Origin: a virus
Length of the DNA: 64,000 bases
Strand: one strand, 5' to 3'
Virus record (IMG/VR): IMGVR_UViG_3300042876_000282
Location: 1 to 64,000 of that record
A program made the position numbers and the translations under genes. Below the pieces are notes generated by a model. It ran no database searches. It saw only the letters and a program-made list of their open reading frames with translations, and was not told the DNA's origin. This document shows, piece by piece, positions 47,129 to 55,159 of this stretch (position 1 is its first letter; each line of letters starts with the position of its first letter).

Positions 47129-47883
47129 AAGCTCTTTTGTCGAGCGACTGGCACATCGACGCGTCGACTGCCGGCGTCGAACGCTTCGATGAACTCGCGG
47201 CGTACGTCGACACGATCGCGACCGCTGCGACCGCGGAGGGCGTCGACGTCGTGTGCTTCGGTGGCGACGCGTTCGATCCGGGCTCGCTCCACGAATCGAA
47301 GTGGTCGGCATTCATGGTGCGCGCCGCTGCGAAGCTCGCGAGCGCTGCGAAGTACGGCGCGGTCCTGATCCCTGGGAACCATGACGTGCTCGACGTCTCC
47401 GAACCGTGCTCGGTTCTCTCCCCGCTCGCGGCAGCGGTCGAGAGCTTCGACGTCAACGGCGTCGTGCTCGCGGAGCTTCCGCGATGGATCGAGATCCACG
47501 GCAGCGACGGCGGCGTGCTCGCGCTCCCGTACGTGTCGCGCGCGGTCGAGCGGACCGAGGTCTACCGCTCGACGCTGGCGAAGGCGATGGGCGAAGCGCG
47601 CGAAGCGCGCGAGCGTGGCGCGAAGGTGCTCGCGCTCGGGCACTACACGATCCCCGGAATCGATCCCGGTAGCGAGGGCGAGATGGTTCGCGGTCGCGAT
47701 CTTCTCTTCCCGTCGGCGATGCTCCGCGAAGTGCGACCGACGTTGATCACGAACGGGCACTACCACGCGCAGCAGACGCACACCGTCGACGGGCTCCGCG
47801 TCGAGATCATCGGCGCGCCGGTGCGCTTCACGTTCGGCGAACGCGACGACGGTCCGCGCGGCTTCCTACTGGCGGAGGTGTGA
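47125..47883 (+). CDS. sbcD: SbcD/Mre11-like nuclease (T4 gp47-type)
   Basis: The metallophosphoesterase motifs are in order: SDWHID at 7-12, FGGDAFDPG near 48, IPGNHDVLD near 82, ALGHYTIPG near 170 and TNGHYHAQQ near 210. With 252 residues it is shorter than cellular SbcD. With the SbcC-like protein encoded at 49348 it would process DNA ends for UvsX-driven recombination. Its stop overlaps the next gene. Confidence 0.85.
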   Translation: MKALLSSDWHIDASTAGVERFDELAAYVDTIATAATAEGVDVVCFGGDAFDPGSLHESKWSAFMVRAAAKLASAAKYGAVLIPGNHDVLDVSEPCSVLSPLAAAVESFDVNGVVLAELPRWIEIHGSDGGVLALPYVSRAVERTEVYRSTLAKAMGEAREARERGAKVLALGHYTIPGIDPGSEGEMVRGRDLLFPSAMLREVRPTLITNGHYHAQQTHTVDGLRVEIIGAPVRFTFGERDDGPRGFLLAEV

Positions 47884-48116
47884 TCGTGGGCAAACGACAA
47901 GACATGTTCGAGGTCTTCCGCGCGTTGTGGGAACTCGCGATCGCGGTTCTCAACCTCGGCATCCACGGGTTCGTGATCTGGAATCTCTTCGCGATCGTGA
48001 CGTCGGAGCGTGGAAGCGTGGACGAGCACAACGCGATCCGCGGCGCGGTGTCGTGGATCCTCGTGCTCTCAATCTCGACGTACGCTCGCGTCGCGAAAAT
48101 GGAGAGCAAGCGATGA
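47880..48116 (+). CDS. Small membrane protein (78 aa)
   Basis: GTG 47880 overlaps the SbcD stop; GTG 47886 is possible. Hydrophobic helices lie at about 17-41 (LWELAIAVLNLGIHGFVIWN) and 56-70 (AVSWILVLSISTYAR). Its presence between two replication genes is odd; it may tether replication complexes to the membrane or act against the host. Unknown family. Confidence 0.55.
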   Translation: MIVGKRQDMFEVFRALWELAIAVLNLGIHGFVIWNLFAIVTSERGSVDEHNAIRGAVSWILVLSISTYARVAKMESKR

Positions 48117-48862
48117 AGACCCGCACGCGAAAGCCGAAGGCGGCTCCGCTCTTCGATCGTCCGGACGAGACCGAGCCGTTCGAGTCGTTCCCGCTCATGG
48201 GTACGCATTGTGGCGCGTGCGGCGAACCGCAACGTATGACGCCGGGCGGTGCGTCGTGCGCGAACGGACACGGCGGTGCGGCAGCGCTCGAAGACACTCG
48301 GGCACCGATGCCGGGCTCGACGCCGGCGACACGAACGCACGTCGACTCCGTCGCGGTGATCGCGTCGGCGTACGCGGAAGCGTCGAAGGTGTTCGGGTTC
48401 GCGGTGTCTCCGACGAAGACACGCGCCTACCACGATCCCGAGACACCGAACGCGAAGAGGCCGGCGACCGCGGCTCACTTCGAGGGCGTTCGGCTCTTCG
48501 AGGTTCCGACGACGCCGCTCGTGCAGATCGACCGCTGGCCGATGCCGGCCGGGCTCGACGTACGCGGCGCGCTCGTGAAGCTCTCTCCGGTGATCAAGTC
48601 GAGCGAGCGCGCGGGCTTCGATGCTGCGAGCGCGAAGCGCGAACTTCTCGCCGCTGGCGCGCTCGCGGTCTCACTCGCGCCGAAGGTCGTTCCCGATGGC
48701 ATCGTGACGTCGCGGCGCGATGCTGCGATCCGACGTGCGGCGGCTCCGCACGATGCGATCTCCGCGTGGTTCGAGACCGCCGCGGGGCTCGACGCAGGGC
48801 AACGGGCAGCGGCAACGGATGCCGCGCTCGCGATCTACGACTCCGCGCTCGCGGCGAAGTAG
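48113..48862 (+). CDS. Hypothetical protein with Cys cluster (249 aa)
   Basis: ATG 48113 overlaps the previous stop. An N-terminal CGACG...CANGH segment (about 34-50) could bind zinc. The body is alpha/beta with a helical C-terminus (AISAWFETAAGLDAGQRAAA). Palindrome copy 5 lies in it, read as VSPTKT. Nothing else is recognised. It is set in the recombination operon between the nuclease subunits. Confidence 0.55.
   Translation: MKTRTRKPKAAPLFDRPDETEPFESFPLMGTHCGACGEPQRMTPGGASCANGHGGAAALEDTRAPMPGSTPATRTHVDSVAVIASAYAEASKVFGFAVSPTKTRAYHDPETPNAKRPATAAHFEGVRLFEVPTTPLVQIDRWPMPAGLDVRGALVKLSPVIKSSERAGFDAASAKRELLAAGALAVSLAPKVVPDGIVTSRRDAAIRRAAAPHDAISAWFETAAGLDAGQRAAATDAALAIYDSALAAK
48404..48422. repeat. 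Dispersed palindrome, copy 5
   Basis: Arms GTGTCT and AGACAC flank CCGACGA (19 bp), in the orientation of copies 1 and 6. In this gene its codons begin GTG-TCT-CCG. Confidence 0.8.
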
Positions 48863-48888
48863 GCGAACAAAGCAGGGAAGGTGTAGAC

Positions 48889-49269
48889 ATGGCAAAGAAG
48901 ATGGACCCCAACGTCAAGATCACGAACGCGATTTCGGATGCGCTCTTCGCGGTGGTGCGTGCGAGCAACTCCGATCCCGCCGGGCTCGTGATCTCGAAGG
49001 GCGGTCGCTCCGCTCTTCAACGGATCAAGTCGCTCGCGGACGCGATCACCGTTCCGACCGACGCCGACGTCGAGCGGATCGCGCACGAGCGCAAGCTCGC
49101 GCTCGCCGCGTTCGCGCTCAAGGCGAAGGCGAAGGCCGACCGCGAGAAGGCGAAGGCCAAGCGCGCGAAGAACACCGCGGCCGCTGCGAAGCGCTCCGGC
49201 AAGCGCGGCAAGGCGAAGGCCGCGAAGCGCTCGAAGGCGAAGACCTCCGACGCGAACGCGACTCACTGA
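48889..49269 (+). CDS. Histone H1-like basic protein (126 aa)
   Basis: ATG 48889 follows AGCAGGGAAGG. Residues 1-70 form a small helical domain (MDPNVKITNAISDALFAVV; ALQRIKSLADAITVP). The rest is Lys/Ala/Arg rich (KAKADREKAKAKRAK; KRGKAKAAKRSKAK), like histone H1-type tails. It may coat or compact phage or host DNA. Its own gap and leader suggest separate control. The H1 likeness is by composition only. Confidence 0.6.
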   Translation: MAKKMDPNVKITNAISDALFAVVRASNSDPAGLVISKGGRSALQRIKSLADAITVPTDADVERIAHERKLALAAFALKAKAKADREKAKAKRAKNTAAAAKRSGKRGKAKAAKRSKAKTSDANATH

Positions 49270-49270
49270 A

Positions 49271-49320
49271 CGAAGACGCCGCGGGATGGTCTTCGGCTGG
49301 GTTCGACTCCCGGCTCGCGG
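49271..49320 (+). ncRNA. tRNA T-arm-like structured element before SbcC gene
   Basis: A T-arm CTGGG-TTCGACT-CCCGG lies at 49297-49313. CCGCG (49279-49283) can pair with CGCGG (49316-49320), giving a short acceptor-like stem. A competing hairpin CGAAGAC (49271-49277) with GTCTTCG (49289-49295) is also possible. There is no anticodon arm. The layout repeats that at 45230-45269. Confidence 0.3.
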
Positions 49321-49347
49321 TCCGATGACGAAGAGCAGGGGAAGCCG

Positions 49348-51300
49348 ATGCGACTAACACGAATCACGTTCGAGGATTGGATGGCGTACGCCGGGGTGCA
49401 GGACGTCGAACTCCCGCCCGGTCCGATCGCGGTCGTCGCGCGCTACGTCGGCGATCCGCGGCGAAGCAATTGGGCAGGGAAGACCGCGCTTCTCGAAGCG
49501 ATCGGATGGGCGCTCCATGGCACGCACCGGAAGCGGCTCGACGACGGGGTCATCCGCAACGGCTGCGAGTCGACCACGGTCCGGCTCGTGTTCGACAACG
49601 GCGTCGCGATCCGCCGAAGCCGCCGGCGCGGCAAGGCGTCAACGCTCGACGTCTCGATCGACAACGGCGCGACGATGCTCGAAGGATCGACCGCGCAGGA
49701 TGCGATCGACCGCTTGCTCCGGCTCACGTCCGCCGACCTCGAAGCGACGTCGTGGTTCAAACAAGGCGACGCCGAAGCGATCGTCGGGCAGACGAGCGGC
49801 AAGCGTCGCGCGGTCGTCGCGCGATGGCTCGAACTCGACGCGTGGGATCGTGCGTTCGCGATGGCGAAGGCGAAGGCGGTGCAGGCTGCGACGAAGGTCG
49901 AGACCGAAGCGCGGGTCGTCGCGGAACTCACGGCGGCAGCGCTCGACGACGCGACCGCGGCAGCGCTCCGCGCCGAACGCGAACGGCTCGAAGGCGAAGC
50001 CGGCGTCTTCAACGCGGAGGCGACGCAGTCGAGCGCGTGGCGTTCGGTGCTCGACGCGGAACGGCAGGCGGAGATCCTCGCGGCGAACGCGCGCGACGCC
50101 GCGAACCGCGCACGCGAAGCACGAGCGGATGTCGCCGGGCTCGACAAGCCCGACGTCGACCTCGACGCGTTGCGACGCTCGCACGCGCAAGCCGAAGACT
50201 TCGTCGGCCGCGCGCGGCAGGATGAACGCGAAGCGCGCGCGCTCGTCGGCGGTGAGTTCGATGGGCGGTGCCCGGTCATGCGGGCGGCTTGTCCGGCCGC
50301 GGACCATGTTCGGGGTGCAGGCGACGCCGCACGCGCGCGACTCGCGGACGCGCGCGCCGCGATCGCGAAGCTCGAAGCGGTCGAGCGCGAGACCCGCGCG
50401 GACCTCGAAGTCGCGACGACGAAGAGCACGCGGCACGCTCGCGCGGTCGAGCGGTACAACGTCGCGCTCGACGCCGCACGCGGGGCGAAGGCACGGCTCG
50501 ACGCGTTCGCGACTCCGTCGCCGGCGGAGGTCGAAGCCGCACGCGCGAAGCTCGAAGCCGCGGAGGCGGCGCGTGCTGAGTACGCGCGGGTGTCGCGTCG
50601 GCTGGGCGAGATCGATGCGACGCTCGACGGCGAACGGAAGCGACGCGCGCGGCTCGACGCCGCGAAGACGAAGGAAGCGGAAGCCGTGGCCGAACACGCG
50701 ATCGCGATGCTCGTCTCGAAGGCGTTCGCTCCGTCGGGCATCCCGGCGCGCATCGCGGCGGAGCAACTTCTCGGGCTCGAAGAGCGGGCGAACGCGTTGC
50801 TCGCGGGCTCGGGGCTCTCGTTCACGTTCGGCTGGGAGCGCGAGCTTCGAGACCTCGCGCCAACCTGCGACGCGTGCGGGTTCACGTTCAAGGGGCAGCG
50901 CGAGAAGACGTGTCCGCGGTGCTCGACGCCGCGCGCGATGAAGCGCACGGACGAGCTAGAGATCCTCGTCGACGACGGCAGCGGCGACCCCGAAGACGTC
51001 GGCGCGAAGTCGGGCGGGGCGAAGGTGCTCGTCGCAGCCGCGATTCGTCTCGCCGGTGGGATGATGCTTCGAGAGCTTCGAGGTTCTCCGGTGTCGTGGG
51101 CGGTGGTCGACGAGCCCTTCGGGTTCCTCGACGCGACGAACCGCGAAGCGCTGGCGCGCACGTTCTCGGCGATGCTCGGGGCGGTCGGACTCGATCAAGC
51201 GTTCGTGGTCTCGCATGACGCCGCGCTGCTGGACTCGCTCCCGTCGCGGCTCGTGATCGTGCGAGACGGCGACGCGTCGCGCTTGGAGATCGAAGCGTGA
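49348..51300 (+). CDS. sbcC: SbcC/Rad50-like ATPase (T4 gp46-type)
   Basis: The N-terminus has SNWAGKTALLEAIGWALHG (Walker A, about 40-58). A long coiled coil (about 165-465) is broken by CPVMRAAC near 308, probably the zinc hook. A zinc ribbon CDACGF...CPRC (about 508-530) is followed by GAKSGGAKVLVAAAIRLAGG (signature) and WAVVDEPFGFLDATN (Walker B and D-loop). It works with the SbcD-like nuclease. AGCAGGGGAAG precedes ATG 49348. Confidence 0.88.
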   Translation: MRLTRITFEDWMAYAGVQDVELPPGPIAVVARYVGDPRRSNWAGKTALLEAIGWALHGTHRKRLDDGVIRNGCESTTVRLVFDNGVAIRRSRRRGKASTLDVSIDNGATMLEGSTAQDAIDRLLRLTSADLEATSWFKQGDAEAIVGQTSGKRRAVVARWLELDAWDRAFAMAKAKAVQAATKVETEARVVAELTAAALDDATAAALRAERERLEGEAGVFNAEATQSSAWRSVLDAERQAEILAANARDAANRAREARADVAGLDKPDVDLDALRRSHAQAEDFVGRARQDEREARALVGGEFDGRCPVMRAACPAADHVRGAGDAARARLADARAAIAKLEAVERETRADLEVATTKSTRHARAVERYNVALDAARGAKARLDAFATPSPAEVEAARAKLEAAEAARAEYARVSRRLGEIDATLDGERKRRARLDAAKTKEAEAVAEHAIAMLVSKAFAPSGIPARIAAEQLLGLEERANALLAGSGLSFTFGWERELRDLAPTCDACGFTFKGQREKTCPRCSTPRAMKRTDELEILVDDGSGDPEDVGAKSGGAKVLVAAAIRLAGGMMLRELRGSPVSWAVVDEPFGFLDATNREALARTFSAMLGAVGLDQAFVVSHDAALLDSLPSRLVIVRDGDASRLEIEA

Positions 51301-51776
51301 ACGCGAAGACCTATGACCCCGCGAAGCTCTCGATCGAGATCAACGGGCTTCGCTTGAACCGAGAAAGCAGGGACGACATGGAAAGCAGACGACACGACCT
51401 CGCGCCGCTGGCGACGACCGAGACCTCGAAGCCGGCGACGGCGACGACGAAGAACCGGAAACAGAAACGCGCGGAGCAAGCCGCGCACAATCGCGCGGTG
51501 CGCAAGCTCGGCGGTCCGACGATGGCGGCGGCGGGTGTGCTCTTGAAGCAACGCGCGGTGCTGGCGCGCTTGCTCTCCGCGATGGTGGCGAAGCACGGCG
51601 GCTCGGTGCGGCTCACGGTCGAAGACCTCGACGCCGCGCGCAACGTCGGGCTCGTCGCGGAGAAGAACGCGGAGGGCGAGCCGGTGCTGCTGATCGCGAA
51701 CGGCGACGCGGGCGAGCCGCTCGGGATGTCGGTCGTCGACCTCGTCACCTTGCTCGCCATCGGTGGCAAGGCGTGA
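51297..51776 (+). CDS. Hypothetical protein (159 aa; internal start possible)
   Basis: GTG 51297 overlaps the SbcC stop, but ATG 51378 follows a better AGCAGGGACGAC site and would give 132 residues. The middle is basic (TTKNRKQKRAEQAAHNRAVR); the C-terminal part is helical (LLKQRAVLARLLSAMVAKHG). The stop overlaps the resolvase start. A DNA-binding helper is possible; no family is recognised. Confidence 0.5.
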   Translation: MNAKTYDPAKLSIEINGLRLNRESRDDMESRRHDLAPLATTETSKPATATTKNRKQKRAEQAAHNRAVRKLGGPTMAAAGVLLKQRAVLARLLSAMVAKHGGSVRLTVEDLDAARNVGLVAEKNAEGEPVLLIANGDAGEPLGMSVVDLVTLLAIGGKA

Positions 51777-52561
51777 CGATCTCACGCGCCGAAGCATGGG
51801 CGCTCGCGCCGGTGTCGCGGCGCGTGGTGCTCGGCATCGATCCCGGTGAACGTGCGGGCGCGAGTCTCGTCGTCGTGAACGATGACGGCGGAGTCGATCT
51901 CGTGTGGTCGCACGAGGTCGACACGATGACGCGCGAGGTCGAGACCGTGCTCGCGCACGCGTTCGCGCTCGCGCGCGAAGCGGGGACCAAGGTCGTGATC
52001 GTGGCCGAGGAATGGGGCCGCGGCGGACCGCTCGGTCTCGAACAATGGATGGGGCTCGGGATGCACGTCGGCGCGTGGCGACGCGCGGCTTTCATCGCTC
52101 ACGCCGAAGGTGCGTCGGACGCGTTCGCGAAGTCGTCGGGGTTCGTGCGCGTCGGCATGTCGTCGTGGCGTGCTGCGATGCTCCCCGGTGTCGCGGTCGA
52201 GGCGAAGCGCGCGAAGGGATCGAAGGCGAAGACCGAGGTCTGGAAGCGTGCGGCAACGCGGCGCGTGCTCGAACTCTGGCCGGGGCTCGACCCGCGGAGG
52301 TTCGGCGCGAACGCGGCAGAGTCGGCGCTGATCGCGCTCTTCGCGACGCGTGACGTCGACGCCGGCGAAGCCGCGGCGAAGGCTACGAAGGCGGCGGCGA
52401 AGGCTACGAAGGCGGCGGCGAAGGCGGAGCGCGCGACGAAGTCGAAGACCTCGAAGTCGCGACGCAAGCGCGAGACGTTGCCGGTGCCGAAGCCTGAACC
52501 GCGGGTACGCCGGCGGATGCAGATCGAGCGACTCCCGCTCCCGCCGAAGCTCCCCGAGTAG
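51773..52561 (+). CDS. RuvC-like Holliday junction resolvase (262 aa)
   Basis: GTG 51773 overlaps the previous stop. VVLGIDPGERAGASLVVVND at about 19-38 is the first RuvC strand with its catalytic Asp; VVIVAEEWG near 78 supplies the Glu; the C-terminal acidic residue may lie in RFGANAAESALIALFATRD. A basic tail of AAKATKAAAKATK repeats follows and could hold DNA. It would resolve junctions made by UvsX. It ends the recombination operon. Confidence 0.68.
   Translation: MTISRAEAWALAPVSRRVVLGIDPGERAGASLVVVNDDGGVDLVWSHEVDTMTREVETVLAHAFALAREAGTKVVIVAEEWGRGGPLGLEQWMGLGMHVGAWRRAAFIAHAEGASDAFAKSSGFVRVGMSSWRAAMLPGVAVEAKRAKGSKAKTEVWKRAATRRVLELWPGLDPRRFGANAAESALIALFATRDVDAGEAAAKATKAAAKATKAAAKAERATKSKTSKSRRKRETLPVPKPEPRVRRRMQIERLPLPPKLPE
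52381..52422 (+). repeat. 21-bp tandem repeat in resolvase tail
   Basis: Two exact copies of a 21-base unit encode ATKAAAK twice. Slippage of this kind changes the length of the basic tail. Confidence 0.6.
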
Positions 52562-52579
52562 GGGATTCGACCCGCCCCG

Positions 52580-52667
52580 AAAAAAAAGTTTCGCCGAACG
52601 CTTGACGCGCTCGGGGCGTGGTCGTATATCTAGGCTCACCAACGGGGCTCGCCCCGAGAAAGAGAAG
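52580..52667 (+). promoter_or_regulatory. Strong early-type promoter and hairpin leader
   Basis: An eight-A tract (52580-52587), TTGACG (52602-52607), a 17-base spacer and TATATC (52625-52630, continuing as TATATCTAGG) make a very good sigma-70-like promoter with an UP-like element. A hairpin CGGGGC-TC-GCCCCG (52643-52656) and GAGAAAGAGAAG follow before ATG 52675. Apart from a few bases, the leader equals that at 36288-36330. Confidence 0.72.
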
Positions 52668-52674
52668 CCCGAGA

Positions 52675-52863
52675 ATGACCCGCTCCTACATCCTCACCGT
52701 CGACGGCGACGAAGTCGGACCGACGACCCTCGACGAGTTCGTCGCTGCGAACCCCGATCTCGACGAGTCGATTGTCGCGGACCTCCGCATCATGCGGATC
52801 GGATCGCACTACACCGAGGGCGGCGGAGCCGCTCCCGTGTGGACCCTCACCCGTACCGCGTGA
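52675..52863 (+). CDS. Hypothetical early protein (62 aa)
   Basis: ATG 52675 is the first codon after the hairpin leader; the longer upstream frame would run through the promoter. The protein is acidic, with a small alpha/beta pattern (YILTVDGDEVGPTTLDEFVA; APVWTLTRTA). Its strong promoter suggests high early expression, as with host-takeover peptides. Unknown family. Confidence 0.6.
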   Translation: MTRSYILTVDGDEVGPTTLDEFVAANPDLDESIVADLRIMRIGSHYTEGGGAAPVWTLTRTA

Positions 52864-52872
52864 GAAGAGCCG

Positions 52873-53319
52873 ATGAGAATCACACCCCGAGGAACGTACT
52901 ACCCCGCGCTGAACGAGACCGCGCTCGCGAACGTGACCGCGATCGGTCGCGGTGTCGCGGGCTCGAAGATCCCGGTGTTCGCGCTTGCTTCGATGCTCGT
53001 CGCGCGATGCACGGATCCGCGACACCGCACGGCGATCGGATCGTTCGGCGACCTCGCGCTCGCGCTCGCGTACTTCGGAGCGCTGAACGCACCGAACGCG
53101 ACCGCGCTCCGCTCGACGTTGTCGCGGCTCACGCCGGCAGCGCTCGACGCGCTCGACGACTTGCTCGCGCTGGCGCCGGGTTCGGCGTTCGTGTCGAACG
53201 TGCTCGACGCTGAACGGATGCAACGCGCGGGGATGCTCTCGGCGCCGTGGTTCTTCGAGGTCGTGGGGACTCGCGTTCGCATCGGTGCGATCGTGACGAC
53301 GCCGACCGCCAACGCGTGA
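52873..53319 (+). CDS. Hypothetical helical protein (148 aa)
   Basis: The gene follows in the same transcript. It is mostly helical and Ala/Leu rich (IPVFALASMLVARC; RSTLSRLTPAALDALDDLLA) with a short beta end (VVGTRVRIGAIVTT). No membrane segment is certain. I cannot assign a family. Confidence 0.55.
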   Translation: MRITPRGTYYPALNETALANVTAIGRGVAGSKIPVFALASMLVARCTDPRHRTAIGSFGDLALALAYFGALNAPNATALRSTLSRLTPAALDALDDLLALAPGSAFVSNVLDAERMQRAGMLSAPWFFEVVGTRVRIGAIVTTPTANA

Positions 53320-53329
53320 GGGGGCGACG

Positions 53330-53518
53330 ATGGAAGCGATGATCATGCGGTACGAAGCGGTGCTCGAAGCGATGCAGGTCGACGCGCGGAAGTACGTCGG
53401 CGGCTTCGAGGTCGTTCGATTCGGTGAAGACGAGTTCGAGATCCGACGCGGGCTCGCGTCGTGGTCCGGTCTCACGCTGGGCAGCGCGGCCGCGCTCGTC
53501 GCGGGGGGTGTGTCGTGA
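53330..53518 (+). CDS. Small hypothetical protein (62 aa)
   Basis: ATG 53330 follows GAGGGGGCGACG. An N-terminal helix (MIMRYEAVLEAMQVDARKYV) is followed by a short beta hairpin and an Ala/Gly-rich end (LTLGSAAALVAGGVS). Its stop overlaps the RadC-like gene, implying coupled expression. Unknown role. Confidence 0.55.
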   Translation: MEAMIMRYEAVLEAMQVDARKYVGGFEVVRFGEDEFEIRRGLASWSGLTLGSAAALVAGGVS

Positions 53519-53997
53519 AGGATGGAACGTGGATGCTACGCGAAGCCGTGATCACGTATCGGCGGACCGAGTTCTCGCTCGACGCACCGAGCGCGCTCGG
53601 TCGCATGGTGCGGTCGTCGATCGATATCTCGCGCATCGCGAGCGAATGGATCGGCTCCGGGATCGTGGAGTCGTTCGTGGTCTTCGGACTCGACGCGAAG
53701 CTCCGGATCGTGGCGGCGTGCATGGTCTCGCGCGGTGGCGAGACTTCGACCTCGATCTCCATGGCGGAGGTCGCGCGCTTCGCGGTGCTCTCCGCGTCGA
53801 CGGGGCTCGTCTTCGCTCACAACCATCCGAGCGGGGATGCTACACCTTCGCCCGATGATATCGAGTTCACGCGCAAGGCTCGCGAGACGTTGCGCGCGCT
53901 CGGGATTCAGCTTCTCGATCACGTCGTCGTGACAGACGATCCGAACCGCGCGGTGTCGTTCATGGATAGGGGGTTGCTCGATGGCTCTACCAAGTAA
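53515..53997 (+). CDS. RadC-like JAMM-domain protein (160 aa)
   Basis: GTG 53515 overlaps the previous stop. The JAMM site is complete: HNHPSGDATPSPDD at about 102-115 fits H-x-H-x7-S-x2-D, with an upstream Glu in GSGIVESFVVFGLD. The following ALGIQLLDHVVV is typical of RadC. RadC-family proteins are common in mobile elements; their function is still unclear. The N-terminal RadC HhH region is absent. Confidence 0.8.
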   Translation: MKDGTWMLREAVITYRRTEFSLDAPSALGRMVRSSIDISRIASEWIGSGIVESFVVFGLDAKLRIVAACMVSRGGETSTSISMAEVARFAVLSASTGLVFAHNHPSGDATPSPDDIEFTRKARETLRALGIQLLDHVVVTDDPNRAVSFMDRGLLDGSTK

Positions 53998-54466
53998 GAA
54001 GAAGCTCAAGGCGAAGCCGAAGAAGACGAAGCCGAAGAAGCGGAAGCCGAGGAAGCGAGCGGCGAAGAGGCATCGTGCGCCGCTCGTCGAGTGCCTTGGA
54101 CGACCGACGTTCTACGGCGCGCGGATGACGGCGAAGGTCTACGTCGACCTCACGCAAGAGCAGGCGACGGTGGTCGTCGCGTTCTGCCGTGCGAAGTGGT
54201 TCGTCGTCAACGCACTCGCTCGCGAGACCGCGCTTGCCGCGGCAGGCATCGAAGGCAATGGCGTTCTCTCGGCGCGGAAGAACGCGGCTCCGAAGATCGC
54301 AGATCCGGTCGGCACGATCTCGCGTCCGATCATGTTCTCCGAAGTGCAACGCAACGCGATCGCGGAGCACGCTGCGAGCGTGGGCATGACGACTTCCGGG
54401 TTCATCCGCTGGGCCTTGCTCGCGTACGTCGGGCGCGCAGATCTCACGGAGGCGGCGCCGACATGA
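53981..54466 (+). CDS. Basic DNA-binding-type protein (161 aa)
   Basis: The N-terminal 32 residues are almost all Lys, Arg and Pro (KKKLKAKPKKTKPKKRKPRK). The rest is alpha/beta with a C-terminal helix pair (QRNAIAEHAASVGMTTSGFI) similar in style to ribbon-helix-helix proteins. It may bind nucleic acid. It overlaps the RadC-like gene by 17 bases and the next gene by 4. Confidence 0.55.
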   Translation: MALPSKKKLKAKPKKTKPKKRKPRKRAAKRHRAPLVECLGRPTFYGARMTAKVYVDLTQEQATVVVAFCRAKWFVVNALARETALAAAGIEGNGVLSARKNAAPKIADPVGTISRPIMFSEVQRNAIAEHAASVGMTTSGFIRWALLAYVGRADLTEAAPT

Positions 54467-54933
54467 ACGAGCGAGAGATTCGGATCTACGTGTGCGGTGC
54501 GAGCTACGAAGCCGAGCGTTCCGCGAGAGCGATCGCAGCGCTTCGCGAACGCGGCGCGATGGTGACGCACGACTGGACGACGTCCGCGATCGCGATGCGA
54601 CCGCACGGCGGCGACTCCGGGCTCGACGCGGTCTTGCGCTGGCGAGCAACGCTCGAAGATCTGGCAGCGGTCGACGCCGCGCACGTCGTCCTATGGCTCG
54701 TGCCGGAACGCGGCTCGACGGGTGCAGGCTTCGAGGCCGGCTACGCGTTCGCGCGTGGGGTGACGGTGATCGCGGCCGGCCCGCATACCACGGCGACGAT
54801 CTTCTCCGCGGTCGCGACGACGACCGCGCTCGACGACGAGACCGGAGTCGAGATCGCGGTCCGTGCCGCACGACGCATCGCGAAGCGAACAAGCGATCCG
54901 CGCGCGAGCACGATTCGATTGGTCGAGGAATGA
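54463..54933 (+). CDS. Nucleoside 2-deoxyribosyltransferase-like protein (156 aa)
   Basis: The Rossmann-like layout begins IRIYVCGASYEAERSARAI, has DLAAVDAAHVVLWLVPE in the middle, and ends GSTGAGFEAGYAFARGVTVI, where the Glu in GFEAG matches the catalytic Glu of deoxyribosyltransferase-like enzymes. These exchange or release bases from deoxynucleosides. It fits with the nearby dCTP deaminase in a nucleotide-modifying set. Confidence 0.62.
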   Translation: MNEREIRIYVCGASYEAERSARAIAALRERGAMVTHDWTTSAIAMRPHGGDSGLDAVLRWRATLEDLAAVDAAHVVLWLVPERGSTGAGFEAGYAFARGVTVIAAGPHTTATIFSAVATTTALDDETGVEIAVRAARRIAKRTSDPRASTIRLVEE

Positions 54934-55145
54934 AGACACGAACGAAGGTCGAGGCGTGTCCCGTATGCAGGATCAAGCCCGTCGCGGAATCGCTCCCGGT
55001 GTGCGCGTCATGCTGGCGCGGAGTTCCGCACGCGGAATCGATCGCGTACTTCGCCGCGGTCGACCGCGCGATCTTCGCCGTCGATCCTGCGAAAGCGATT
55101 CGACAAGCGCGAGCGCGTGTCGCGTTCGTGCTCCGCGGCAGATGA
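54930..55145 (+). CDS. Small zinc-ribbon protein (71 aa)
   Basis: ATG 54930 overlaps the previous stop. CPVCRIKPVAESLPVCASC (about 10-28) forms a four-Cys ribbon; the C-terminal half is helical and basic (KAIRQARARVAFVLRGR). It belongs to the same small-ribbon style as the genes at 1504 and 40216. Function unknown. Confidence 0.6.
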   Translation: MKTRTKVEACPVCRIKPVAESLPVCASCWRGVPHAESIAYFAAVDRAIFAVDPAKAIRQARARVAFVLRGR

Positions 55146-55159
55146 TAGGACGAGGCACG

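Noticed and set aside
45211-49320. Complete tRNA genes
   Set aside because: T-arms are present at two places, but no D arm, anticodon arm or seven-bp acceptor stem at the right distance can be drawn.
51297-51380. N-terminus resembling a phage tail tube-type start (KTYDPAKLSIEINGLRL)
   Set aside because: The rest of the protein is basic and helical, the locus is a recombination operon, and a better internal start exists at 51378, so no tail role is claimed.
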